A stretch of DNA of 64,000 nt from Parietaria judaica (lineage: Eukaryota > Streptophyta > Magnoliopsida > Rosales > Urticaceae), in the NCBI GenBank assembly GCA_954871525.1, contig OX940868.1, positions 12,390,056-12,454,055 of the forward strand, written 5' to 3'. A program made the position numbers and the translations under genes. Shown here in pieces: positions 1 through 12,400 of the stretch. The notes beneath the pieces are model-generated. The model saw only the letters and a list, made by a program, of their open reading frames with translations. It searched no databases and had not been told where the DNA came from. Positions within the stretch are counted from its first letter, which is position 1. The number at the start of each line of letters is the position of its first letter.

Positions 1-19
1 TGTCGGCATTTCTTGCAGG

Positions 20-331
20 ATCACTCTTCATAATGTTACGATTGAGAGTAGGTTGTGGCTGAAAATGACTATGGACGACGGATCAACTCAGTTCATGTTT
101 CTGGATTCGAGCCTTTCGAAAGATTATGATTGTGAAGGGTGTAAAGAATTTTCTATCATCGCACCTTTCTACGGAGCCCCGAAAGCGTTTTCGTTTAGCG
201 TTAGGCTACGGATTGGAATGGAATGCCCATTTGAGGACATTGAACGCAGAGGCCATTGGGGTCCCAAACGAGAGCTAGCATATCTCTGCAAGGAACACCA
301 AGCTTTCTTGGCTTTGAGGCTCAAGGCTTAA
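20..331 (+). CDS. 3'-terminal exon of an unrecognised protein-coding gene
   Basis: A splice-acceptor-like tract (TTTCTTGCAG) ends at about position 19. It is followed by an open frame of about 103 codons that stops at TAA 329-331. The frame reads through ITLHNVTIESRLWLKM and ends in HWGPKRELAYLCKEHQAF and RLKA. Five cysteines, the ECPFED motif and alternating hydrophobic residues look like a real folded domain and not a chance frame. I do not recognise the family. The rest of the gene lies before the window. The 5' border is inferred from the acceptor; an in-frame TTG and several ATGs also lie inside the exon. After the stop the sequence becomes AT-rich and a solo LTR begins at 505. Confidence 0.55.
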   Translation: MTLHNVTIESRLWLKMTMDDGSTQFMFLDSSLSKDYDCEGCKEFSIIAPFYGAPKAFSFSVRLRIGMECPFEDIERRGHWGPKRELAYLCKEHQAFLALRLKA

Positions 332-507
332 ATGTTTGTGTTGCAATGTGATTGTTCAATGGCCTTTTCGCTGTATACAAGTCATTACTGTTAAATATCG
401 GTTTATAGTACCGTCTATCAGGAAAATATATACATATTACAATGGAATATTTTTTTAGGATTATTTGCAACAAAAGTACCGCAATTATTTCGTTGTACAC
501 AATGTGT

Positions 508-789
508 TACGGGTCTTTACGGGATCAATGATCTTACGGTTTAATTGAGAGAAAATCATTTGATTTTAATTAAAATGATTTATCCCTAATTAAAATGATT
601 TATCTTTAATTAAAATGATTTATTTTTAATTAAAGTAAATCAACCCCGTTACGGGTTTTTTGCGGGATTAATGATTTTACGGTTTAATTAAGAGAAAATC
701 ATTTGATTTTAATTAAAATGATTTATCTCTAATTAAAATGATTTGCCTTTAATTAAAATGATTTATTTTTAATTAAAGCAAATTAAGCC
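508..789. repeat. 141-bp tandem duplication inside the 5' part of the solo LTR
   Basis: Two units starting TTACGGG at 508 and 649 repeat in the same order: a TTACGGTTTAATT block, then four or so copies of an 18-bp motif around TAATTAAAATGATTTAT. The sister LTRs at 15506 and 52423 have a single short AT-rich stretch here, so the expansion is specific to this copy. Confidence 0.8.
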
Positions 790-1343
790 CGAAATCAAAT
801 TTCTCTTCGGAGTCCCGTTCTCGCAAAACAAAGTGTCCAGATGATCTCAAAAATATCAAAATACCCAAAAACGATATAAAGTTTGCAAAAAACGGCCCCC
901 GGGAAGACCCGAGGCCCTCTGAGGATTCTCCGAGCGGGTCCCACGACTCCCAAGAGCCACTGCCCAACGCCAGGCGGGCCCCACAAGCCCCAAGGGTCGC
1001 TGACCTCGCGACAGGGTCGCTGCAAGCCCCCCAAGGGGCACCTTTGACTTCGCCACGTGGCGGCCAACCATTGGACGCGAAGAAAACCGCGCAGCCAATC
1101 CCAGCGCGCCACGCAGGCGCTGACGCAGGGCCTGGCCCAGATGCTGACGTCAGCCCTGGCTCCCCAACGCGCCAAGTGACCCCGCCGCCTTCCGGCCGCG
1201 CGTGAGGGCGCGTCTCAACTCCGATGGCCGTGATTTTTGCGGAGTTGGATCGGCCACCTCCCGTGGATGCAAAAAACTATATAAAATTACCTCGGGGGCC
1301 TTCAGGATGAGGAGATAATAGCAAAATGGTCCTCGGGTATTTC

Positions 1344-1355
1344 CTATAAATAGGG
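1344..1355 (+). promoter_or_regulatory. TATA box of the solo LTR
   Basis: CTATAAATAGGG stands about 110 bp before the conserved CGTCGGAGGTGAATC block. The same spacing occurs in the sister LTRs, as expected for a retrotransposon core promoter. Activity is not known. Confidence 0.6.
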
Positions 1356-1986
1356 AGCTCGGGATTCATTCAAGCCAAGCCATTTTTTTACCCGAGATAC
1401 ACCTCAAAAACTCTCTCTAAACCCTCTCAAAAACACCCTTACTCATATACCTCGCTAATGTTGAGCGTCGGAGGTGAATCGGGGGGTAAAACCCTCGTTT
1501 TGCCCTGATCTCGGGTGTTATTTTGTCAGGTTCCGGGGGTGAGAAATTCGACTGGAGCGGAAGCTCTGGAGAAAATTCTGGTACGATATACGACCTTCCC
1601 TGTCTAGGTTTGGGATCGGCGTGGTGCTCGTTCTATCTTTTGGCCTTTATATCTCTCGCGGATATACTGACTTCACAGATAGAACGCAGAACCCGGATCT
1701 AAACTGATGACGCAGGCCGGAGGTGTTATCCACCAGGGTTCATCTTAAAATCAATTCGGCGATCTTTTCCACGTGGAGACCTGATTAGTGTGGTGCCCGA
1801 ACCTGTGATCAGGTAGTGTGCGGGCCTGAATCAGGTCCCGTGTCGGAAAAAGGGCCCGAATGACTTTGAGGTGCCAGAAGTCCAAGCCCTAATTTCACAA
1901 AAGTCTACAAGCGACATTGGGCCTGGTCCAACACGAGCAATTGGGCCACTACAGTGTGTGATCCATTTTTCTGCATCAACACAATG

Positions 1987-3499
1987 TATTTCAAATTTCA
2001 TTTTGTCATAGCAAAAGTACCCAAAAAAAACTAAAAAAAAAGTCTCGTTGTAAATTCTAATTTTTATTTTTTGTTGCGATAAAGCTAAAAAAAATAAATC
2101 AAACCGCAATCCAATTTTTGTACCGTGAATCAGGTTAGGATTTTTTTTTAAAAAAAAAAAATTGACAAAATGAATTTTGGACTATGTCACGTACTATGAC
2201 ACTTCAATATCCTTAATTTTTATCCTCAGACAAAAGAGACGTATGGAATACTTTGCTGGTCGAAGATGAAATTATATAAAAAAATATATATAATCGCACA
2301 TGTCTCAAATATCCACCAGGAAAGGATCTAGCATCAGCTTGTAGGTTAATCGACGATACCAGGATTAGTAATTCCGATGGCTGAATTTGTATATCGGCGA
2401 TGATCTATCAAGATTAGTTTATTTGATATCGGAGTTACTCACACCAAAATCGATACTATTGAGAATCACAGATGTCATTTGCGAGCCAGAAAAAAAATGA
2501 ATGAATTGCACTTCTCAAGTGCAAAACAACAGTAAATTATTACCAAAAGTAAATGATGTACCGTTTAAAAAAAAAAAAAAAACCTTTATGTACTTGTGTT
2601 ATTTTGTAACTTTAAAGGGTTTGCCGATGAATAAAAGTAACTAATTTGTGGGCAAACGTTTGACATGAAAAGATGGGACTAGGGAGGAAAAGAAATGTAC
2701 ATGACTCAGAGATAAAAAAAAAAAAAAAACTAGTGAATTTTTTTTATTTTATAAAATTACGAACTTTTTAGTGTAAAACTGATTTTAGTGTATATTAAGA
2801 TCTACTGTGTAAATTTTCTCAAAACTTTAATCGCTATGATTTAATTTTTTTACATATTAATCAAAAAGTGTTTAATTAGGTTCAAAGAGGTAAAGCAGGC
2901 TAATATTATTACTGGAAGTAGGGAAAAATTTAGGGTTAATTTTTTAGGTAAAGTCCATCCACCTAACATTGAAAGTAAGGAAATAAAAGAAGAATGTTCC
3001 TCCATAAATATAAAAATAAAAATAAAAGTATCTTGGGCAGAAGAGTAGCTACCATATAAAACGTTATTTTATCAGCAAATTAGTTTTGGATTGTAGTCAC
3101 TCTTTACATATAAACCGGCCATGAAGAAATACCCTGCCTACTATTGATCACATATCTTCAAGCTTTTTGCGTGCCAAGGTCGGTGACCTCGGAATCAAGA
3201 TTGGTGAATCAAAACGGGAAATTCGGCCACCCTTCAATACCCGATTTTCGTTTTTTTAGAGAAATTAAGTTTATATTTAGTTATACGCTACCTTATCATT
3301 GACTAAGGAAGTACTACCTAGTGGGCTGGACTAGCCGAGTCAATTAGACCTCTAAACGACATTAATCTTAAACTCTCGGGACGTATGAAGCAGGCTGTTC
3401 TTCAATCCATTTCTAGACCCTATACCATTTTTGTACGTGTTAATGTTGTCTTTCATGTGTATACCAAATTCGTTAGCTTCTTTCTGTACACCAAAACAG
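1987..3499. other. Intergenic AT-rich stretch, no gene seen
   Basis: Contains A/T homopolymers (2145-2160, 2568-2582, 2716-2730) and short AT-rich segments. The last part is the 3' flank of the minus-strand kelch gene. No coding exon or element with clear ends was found. Confidence 0.5.
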
Positions 3500-6400
3500 T
3501 CACGGCGACAAGGCAATGGCGGAATGGAAACACCTTTTTCCGATTTTGCATCCCCTAATTTCTTCCCATCCATTTCCTTCTTTGAAGATCTCAACCTGCC
3601 AAGAATCAGCTCCTTCGTCACATTCAATGATACAAAAATGCCAACACATGAAATGAGAGAAAGTGTGTTTTACTCACTGAATCAACTATGCTGTCTTCGT
3701 CTTTTATCCCTCCGATAGCATAGATGGCGTTGTTGACCACAGCAGAAGCCATATACCCTCGAGGGTAGTTCATTGATTCCCCTTTCATCCATGACCCAAG
3801 CCGTGGATCATATATTTCTACAGTCGGAACCATTGAATCTCCGTCAAAACCACCCACAGCATATCTGCGAAAAGTTGGTTTGGGATTACTTCAAATCGTT
3901 TGCGTCAACGCTCATAGCTTACAACTCATGGTAAACCTAGATTACTAACAAATTCAGACAGAAAATTGGTACAAGTATAAGAACCAAGGGACACGAGAAA
4001 CTAACACCATGTTAAGCTGAAAACATAAGAGGAAATATTAACAAGTTGGCTTCCAATCCCACACATATGGAGAGTGATAGTCAAACAAGTATATTTTCCA
4101 GAATCTATATATATGCCTATCTTTTAGATCAGGAATGTTAGTAAGAGTATATAGAAGCAATGGCCTTACAATTTTTCATTCAAGACAGCCAGTGAATGAC
4201 AACCTCTCCTTGAATTCATGCATGTAAGTTTGCTCCATGAGTACTCTCTGGGATCAAACATTTCAACAGACCTGAAATCATAGGAAATAGATGCTCCAAT
4301 TTAATATTTATATATAATATATATATATATATACATACACATAATATATATAAGGAAGATAATGTTCACTTTGTAGTGACTTTATAAGCGTTTCAAATCA
4401 TGTATATCTAGCACAGTAGTTTTATTTTTCATTTACTTAAATACAATAAAATATTAGATACACAACGGCTCATGAGACTGTTTTCCTAATAAATATCTCT
4501 ATTGCGTGTCCAGGTAAACCATAAGGTCTATATACTGTATCTAATAAATCGACCAAATGCAGAACTCTAAACTTGAAATCTCACTTTAAATAATCATGGC
4601 CATCGAATCCACCTGTAGCGTAAATCACACCGTTGAGCTCTGCTGCAGCAAGAGAAAATCTCTGGAATAATAGGAGCAACAAATCAAAGATTATGATGAA
4701 TCCCGCCAACAAAAAGAAACACAAAATGTGTAGATCACATCACGTTACCAAAATGATAATGTGAATTGACTATTCAAACGTAATGGTAAAACTATTTTAC
4801 TAAAACTACATTGTCAATCCTTTGAAAACTATGACAATTTCTCGCCAAAAAGACGTTCCACAATATAAGACAAAGCAATATAAACCTACCCTAAGAACTT
4901 ATATAGCCACCCACCCTCAAGCTTCACCAACAAGACAAAAGGGAGCTTCCTTTATAACACAAACAATAAAAGAAATAACATAGAAAAGCATAATTAAGGA
5001 TATGCCCTAGTTTTCCGTGGGGCCTATCAGATTAATTTAAAGTAAATTCTTCTATTATGACCCGAGAGCTCGAAATCGTCATGAGACCATTGTTTCAATT
5101 CCAAGCCTCACACTTCTCAAGCCTACTCGTTGTATCCTAAAGCGAGACTAAGCTACAAAATTTAGAGCATATTTGTGGTTTCCGTTCTCATTGATTTAAG
5201 GACTCTTATATAGACCAAGCATTATAGCTTAATCGGCCGGGCTCAGAGATGAAAACCTCATGAAAGAAACCGGAAAGCATATTAAAACATCAATAAATAA
5301 CTAACATAGCATCTCTAAATGATAGGACACGTATAATAAACTGTAACAAATGTTATGGAACAGAACAAAATGATTGTCTTTGATATAATATGCGAATTAG
5401 TATATGATAGAAACAAATGACTCTCTCCTCTCGTTGATCTCGCCGGAACCCTAATTCCTCCCGGAAAACTTCGCTCCGTTCGATGAGTGTGCGATTGCGG
5501 AGAAGCTGAGAGACCTAACGGCCTAGATTTCGTCACCGGATGGAGGGAGGACGAAACTATGTTTACTGTGCCACGTCAGCAGAGAGTTTTCTCTCTGCGA
5601 TGAAACCCTAACCTGCCGTCATCTCATCGCGCCGCCAGCCCAGCCTCTCCTCGCCGACGGTCCGCCGCGCCTCCGCCGGCCGGTCGGCGCAACTCAGGCC
5701 GCCGGTCCGTTCTTTCTCTCCACCACCTCATACCAAACAGCCCTGGAATCTTGAGCTAGCCGCCCCTCATCCCAGAAACCTCAGCCGACGCTCCTGCCTC
5801 CGCCTCTTTCAGCCGCGCATCATCAGCGCCGCCGCGCCGCCGCGCTGCCGCGCCGCTCCCTACCGTCCGACCAAAAAGTTCATTGGCCAATCAGTTCGGC
5901 AGCCCTAGCCAAACAGCCCCCTAGACCCAGCCAAACAGTATCCAGTCACTGCCAAATCTCCTGCTCCATCGCGCCGGTCCGCCTCGCCGCCACGGGTTTT
6001 GCCGGAGTTAGCCGGAGTTCTAATTTACTGCTTTTTAACTGCTTTTTTGCTGTTTTTTCGGTGCCATTTAGCGAGAACCTTGGTGTGCGGCGCCGCAGCT
6101 AAGCCACGGCTGCCGGATTTCAGTCTTTGGGCTCCTAACCCAACTCATAGTCATCCCGGTTTTGCCCATCTCCCTTTGCGGCTGCCCCTTTCCCCGTAAC
6201 AATGGCTGCCCCGTCTCCGATCAGCAGCTTCGTCAGCCTATTATCAGTGGCGGCCCTTGTCTCCTTCTAGTGGCTCCCTTGTCGGTTATTGTTGGATTCT
6301 CCGTTTTTCTCGCGCGGCTGTTTTCATAACTTCCGGTCAATTAGGCAATTTTAACAGGTTGTCACCTTCTTGTGTAAGAAACATTTCTCAGATGACGCTC

Positions 6401-9400
6401 GCTAACTTTAAGCTTGAAAACAAGTTTTTTAAATGTTCTTCGGGAAGAGATGGAAATCTTGTTTATATCATTGAAGAATGCCGAGGTCGGGTCTTTTCAA
6501 TTATAGCTATGCGTCAAGAAGCACTTTGGATTCGGAGCTCAACAGAGAAGATTATCGGCATGCAACGCCCGGACTTTTTTCGAAAAAGGTTGTCGGGTAA
6601 TGGATCCACTTTTATCATTGACGTGTTGGAGAACAAGCGTGGAAGATACATTCGTCTTCTTAAAGTGGCCGAAGGGGACAGGAAGATTATTCTAGTACCG
6701 GAAGGTTTCAATAAAAGTGGATGGATCAGATTCTTAGAAGCTTTGCATTGTACAGTCTACGATCAAAGCAAGGTCGTTCGGTTTAAAGAGGTTTCAGTCA
6801 ACATGTCCATTTCGAACAAGAAAGATTATAATCTTCGAGCCGAATCTCAGAATAAAGAAATTCTCGTTAAAGGAAACGAAAAGCCTCCTTCTGCGCCAAA
6901 GATCCCCCCGTCTCTCACACTCTTGAGAAACGAAGTTTCACGCTCTTTCCGCCCTCGACCTAGGCAATGGAGACTCGCTGTGATTGTGAGAAAATTCGAT
7001 GGCAATGATACATGGAATAGTATCTTCTTCGAAGTGGGCATCAAGACGAGGTCAAAGATTTGTTGGAACCCACTGTCTGGCAACAAAGCTATAGCATGGT
7101 GTAAAAACAATGAAGAAATGGCCGTTCTTCTCAAATATCCTATGGTGCACCATAAGGGTAAACACATCGCTATCATGACCAAATGGTCCTTTTTCGAGCA
7201 ATGGAGTGGCCATAATGTCTTCATCAAAAATAGTTGGATAGGCATAGAAGGTCTTCCAATCGACCTTTGGAACCGCCATGCCCTCAAGATTATTGGTAAC
7301 CAGTGCGGCGGTCTTCTCGAGATTGCATAAGAAACTCTTGAGATGTCTTGCCTCCAAGCTGTAAAGATTAAGTGCAAAGGTCCTAAAAATGGGTTGATAC
7401 CCCCTTTGTTGGAGATCCCGTATCAAAACTCAAGAATTCAAGTGTGCATTTTCAACTTAGGCGCACCGTTCCGTAGCGCGCTTATTCCACCACCGTTGTC
7501 GGAAGAGTTTTCGTCAGAATTCATGGCGAACAATCGAGAGAAGTCAGTGGAAAGGGGAGGTAACAATTCACTAGATCTTAGAGGTTCTGTGGCGGCAGAA
7601 TCACGACGTGCTGAATTGTGTCCCATTCTCGAACCTGTAGAGTCCCAAAGCTCAGATTCTCAAGCATCTTATCAAGATAACGGACGTATTCTCGATATGG
7701 GAATTAATGGCACTGATGAGGTGTCGGCTCCAATTTCTATTTTGCGCCCTAACAATTCCAGAGTGGATATTGGCCGATCGGCCCCAAGGTTCAAGCGGAA
7801 GGAAGACCCTCCACCACACACTTTCTCTGACATTGGGCCGCACGGCGAGAACCATATAGAAGAAGCGATCGATTACTACTCAGGGCTGGTTTTTCCCTCA
7901 AATTGCGAAATGGGCTCAGAGGCAGTTTTAAGACACTTCCGGAGATGGAGACCGAAACAAAAGGCCACGTTCGTTAAAGCTTTGATTGTTAGATGGACTG
8001 ATTTCCAGAGTGATTCCAAACCTTACCCAGAACATAGGCGGTTTCGGGGCGGTAACGTCAGTGAATCAGAATTTTTTAGAGATAAGAAATTTGGATCTTT
8101 CTATTCAAGGAGAGTTCGTCAGGATGATGAGGCTTCTTCTAAGTTTGATCCTAGGGTTCTTTTTGAGGTGGGCGACGACGAGGACAGTTTCTTGGCGGAC
8201 GACACATGTGGTCTGCTAGAGGGTAACGGGGACTCAGATTTGGAAGATGGTTCCTCTGAAGAATCTTTTAAATCATCAGACAATGAAGATGTCGCCCCAG
8301 AAGACTTCTATAACGGGTGTGGATTGATCTTTGGGCCCCAAGTCAAGACCCATGCAGACGATGAAATCCTTATGGCGGAGCCGAGTACCATTTCAGAGAA
8401 ATTGCCTCGAGTCAAGGGCCAAGTGAGAGAATTAAGGAATCTAAGCATCCAAATGTCTTTTGGTAACTCTAAGTACAAACGGGTATCGAAAGATAATCAA
8501 TGTTGATCCTATCGTGGAACGTCCGAGGGTCGGGCCGCCCCGACAAAAGGAGAGGAATAAAAGAGTTAGTTTGCAAAGTGAATCCGGACATTGTCGTACT
8601 CCAGGAAGTAAGGAGAGCAACAATAGACAGAAAATTTGTGGGCAGTATTTGGAGCTCGAGACACAAGGAATGGATTTATCTTCCAGCTATTGGTACGGCA
8701 GGAGGTGTGCTTTTAGTATGGGACTCGAGGCGGGTGAAAACGTTGAGCAATCTAGTTGGAGATTTCTCGGTCTCTACTGAAATCGAGAATGGGATTTCTT
8801 CGTGGTGGTTCTCAGGAGTGTACGGGCCATGCCAATATCAGGAGCGTGAAGAATTTTGGGACGAAATGGTGAGCCTAGGGGAAATTTGTGGACCGAACTG
8901 GTGTATAGGAGGGGATTTTAACGTGATCCGGTTCGCTCATGAGAGGACTTTCCCTGTTCGTGCTCGTCGTTCTATGAGGTTGTTTAACGAGGTTATCACA
9001 GATCTCGGGTTGATAGACCCCCCACTCGCGAATAGCCGGTCGGCAATGCGTGGCGTCGCTATGTGTTCGAGGATAGATCGTTTTCTTTTTTCGGAAGGGT
9101 GGAGGGATTTGTTCCCGTTCTGCTTTCAAGAGACTAGGTTTCGAGGTGTGTCGGATCATTTTCCGTTGACCATCAATACTACTCCGGTTAAGTGGGGTCC
9201 AAGCCCCTTTCGACTTGACAACACCTGGTTAGCTAACAAAGATTTCAAGGAGAAAGTTAGTTCTTGGTGGTCGACAACGAGTCAACATGAATGGCAAGGT
9301 TACTCATTTATGTGGAAGTTGAAATCGCTTAAAGGAAAAATCAAGGAGTGGGCAGCTATCGAAAGAGAAAAGAACTTTGGGCAGAAGTTGCGTACTCAAG

Positions 9401-12400
9401 CAGAGATAGAACGACTGGATAAACTTGAAGAAGGAAATTCATGGTCTGAAGAGACCCGAAAGGAAAGAGTTGAGCTCAAAATGCGTCTTTCGGAAATGAA
9501 TGCAATAGAAGAGAGAGTGGCGAGGTCAAAAGGAAAAGTTGTGTGGGCGAAAGAAGGAGACAACAACTCAAAGCTCTTCCATGCCCTAATGTCCTCCAGG
9601 AAAGTAAAGAACGCGATATGGAAATTAGAGAAGAACGACGGGAGCTTAATTGTTCGGGAGGACGAAATTGTTGAGGAAATAAGCAATTTTTACGCAGAGC
9701 TTTACACATCATCTCCGACCACGGATGTGGAATGGGATAATATTTTTTGGCAGCCTATCCCCGAGGTTTGCGTTAGTGGCCTATCGCGACCTTTTGAGGA
9801 ATCGGAAATCAAAGAAGCGGTCTTCGGATGCGCGAGAGATAAGTCCCCGGGTCCGGACGGATTCTCTATAGCCTTCTATCAAGATTTTTGGGATTTAATC
9901 AAATCCGATTTATTTAAGGTGTTTAGAGAATTTTGGGAGACCGGCATCGTTAATAATATCACGAACGAGACTCATTTATGTCTAATTCCAAAAAAACTCA
10001 ACTCGAGCAGAGTGAATGATTACAGACCAATTAGTCTCGTGACAAGCCTCTATAAAATCATCGCGAAGGTTTTGGCCGAAAGGTTGAAAGATGTGATGGA
10101 AGAAACAATCAGCGCGGTGCAAGGTGCTTTTGTCTCGGGAAGGCAGATCACTGATTTAATTCTTATAGCGAACGAGGTGGTGGAGTCTTATAGCCGGTCA
10201 AGAAAGAAAGGAGCGGTTTTAAAATTAGATTTTGAAAAAGCCTACGATCGGATTGATTGGAACTTTATCGACTTCGTATTGGAGAAAAAAGGATTCGACG
10301 AACGTTGGAGGAAATGGATTCGAGGATGTTTGTCAACAGTCTCATTTTCGGTTATGATAAACGGCAAGCCGCGAGAACGATTTGTTGGATCGAGGGGTAT
10401 CCGCCAAGGAGATCCTCTTTCTCCTTTTCTTTTTGTGCTCGTCGCTGATGCACTATCGAGACATGTTCAGAGAGGAATTGAGTTAAACTTATTTCGGCCT
10501 CTGGCCATCGGAGCTCCAGCCATTCAAATTTCACACCTTCAATTTGCGGACGACACCCTCTTCTTTGCCGAGGCCGATAAACAAGGGTGGGAAAATTTGA
10601 TTGTCGTTGTGAGACAATTTTGTGCAGGATCAGGATTAAAAATTAATTTCGAGAAGAGCAATCTGATGGGAATTAATTGTTCAAGTGAGGAATCCGAAGA
10701 GATCGCATCTTCTCTTGGGTGCAGAGAAGAGTCTTGGCCTATCTGCTACTTGGGAATGCCCCTCGGGGGTAATCCTAGAAGCAAAGCTTTTTGGGACCCA
10801 CTAATTTCAAAAGTGACGAAGCGGCTCGAGGGTTGGAAAAAGGGGTTTCTCTCTAAAGGAGGGAAAATGACCCTCATCAACAGTGTTTTATCAACGATTC
10901 CCATTTATCTTATGTCAGTGTTTAAGATGCTTGTTGGAGTAGCAGACGACGTAGAAAAAATCATGAGGAACTTTTTCTGGGATGGGTTTGAAGGGGGTAA
11001 AATTCGCGCGAATGTAGCGTGGGAAGTGTGTCGTTTCCCAAAGAGCAAGGGAGGTTTGGGTTTCGGTAGTCTTATTGTGAAAAACAAAGCCCTTTTGGCG
11101 AAATGGTTGTGGAGGTTTCCAAAAGAAGAAGGAGCTTTATGGCACAAAGTGATCAGAGCCATTTACGGTATTCAAGCTAACAACCGAGACCCAGTGGTAG
11201 TTACTTCCCACACATACCGTAGTCCTTGGCGTTCGGTGTGTTCTTGAAGCGTTGTTCGTGGAAAGTGAGAGATGGTTCGATAGTGAGGTTTTGGGAAGAT
11301 TCATGGAGGGGTGATCGTTGTTTCAAAGACCGGTTTCCGCGCTTAGCTCGCTTATGTCCAATTCAAAATGTTTCTATCAACTTGGTCGGCTCGCCTTCTC
11401 AAGTCCCAGGTCAGGTTGAGTGGGACTTCCAATTCCCTCGTGACTTGACTTCTCGGGAGATGGACGAAGCTATCGAATTATTGGAAATATTGAGCTCAAT
11501 GAGTTTATGGGAAGGAATAGAAGATCGGCGTGCTTGGCTAGATGATGTAGAGGAGTTTTCTGTAAAGTCAATGACGAGAGAGTTATCACCTGGCTTTGCT
11601 CTACCAGACGTGGCGTTTTTTGATGTAATTTGGAAATCCTCGGTTCCAAAAAAAGTTCAATTTTTTGCTTGGTTGGTTGCCCGGAAAAGAGTCAACACGG
11701 CTGAAATCGTTCAGAGGCATAATCCCCATATTTCGCTGCTTCCTAGTGTGTGTTCGATGTGTTTTTCATCTGAAGAAGAGCTCGACCATTTATTCCTTCA
11801 TTGTCGCACAGCAACCGCTGTTTGGACTTGGCTTTTTTCCAATCTGAAGGTGGATCTAGCGGGCTTCACTTCTATCTCTGATTTGCTGCAAATTCATAAA
11901 GTTCCAAGGCGAAATAAAAAATGGCACGTCGCAGCGAAGATTGGAGTTGTTACTACTCTTTGGTGCATCTGGAATACTCGCAACAAACTCCTTTATAACG
12001 ATATATCGTGGAATCTGAATGGGTTGATAGATGATATCAACTATTGTATGGCCCTTTGGCTTTTTTCCTCGTGCAACGATTTTACGATGTATTCTCTCGC
12101 GGACCTTGCGAGAGACTGGGCTGGTACTCTTTAAGGAGTAGTCCTCGTTGTTTATTTTCTTTCTTTTGGTAGAGTTATGGTTTACATAGCCAATCCGTTT
12201 GTTGGATTGGTTTGATCGTAAACCATCCTCTAGCCTTGCATTGTAACCTATTTATATTAATATAATCGATGTTTCTTTTAAAAATATATATATATAATAT
12301 GCGAATTATGCTAGTAGATGAAAACAAATATCAGAACTGTTTAGAAATAACCACTGAATAAAGCCATTTATGATATACCTTTTGCAGCATTGACCTTGTT

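Larger units (their letters stand above)
505..1981 (+). mobile_element. Solo LTR (family A, diverged copy) with CAATG target duplication
   Basis: The element begins TGTTACGGG and ends CTGCATCAACA, the same termini as the LTRs at 15506 and 52423. It is flanked by perfect 5-bp target duplications CAATG at 500-504 and 1982-1986. No internal domain, primer-binding site or second LTR adjoins it, so it is a solo LTR of 1477 bp. It has a GC-rich block (about 880-1250), a TATA box near 1344, a conserved CGTCGGAGGTGAATC block near 1463 and a conserved GACATTGGGCC block near 1912. Long frames inside it on the minus strand (795-1175) are GC-driven and not genes. The orientation is inferred from the TATA box. 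Confidence 0.85.
5419..12291 (+). mobile_element. Nearly full-length L1-type LINE in intron 6 of the DCD-kelch gene
   Basis: It is about 6.9 kb with a GC/C-rich 5'UTR (5419-6391), ORF1, ORF2 with endonuclease and reverse transcriptase, and a short 3'UTR ending in TTTTAAAAATATATA. The insertion is bounded by long target duplications of about 36 bp: 5382-5418 and about 12292-12329 share ATAATATGCGAATTA exactly, then AGAAACAAAT/GAAAACAAAT with small indels. It lies opposite in strand to the host gene, so host splicing could continue. One in-frame stop in ORF1 and one frameshift in ORF2 make this copy non-autonomous. Confidence 0.92.

Noticed and set aside
795..1175. Long GC-rich minus-strand frames in the first solo LTR
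   Set aside because: They overlap each other, show biased Arg/Trp/Gly content and fall inside an LTR with matched target duplications.
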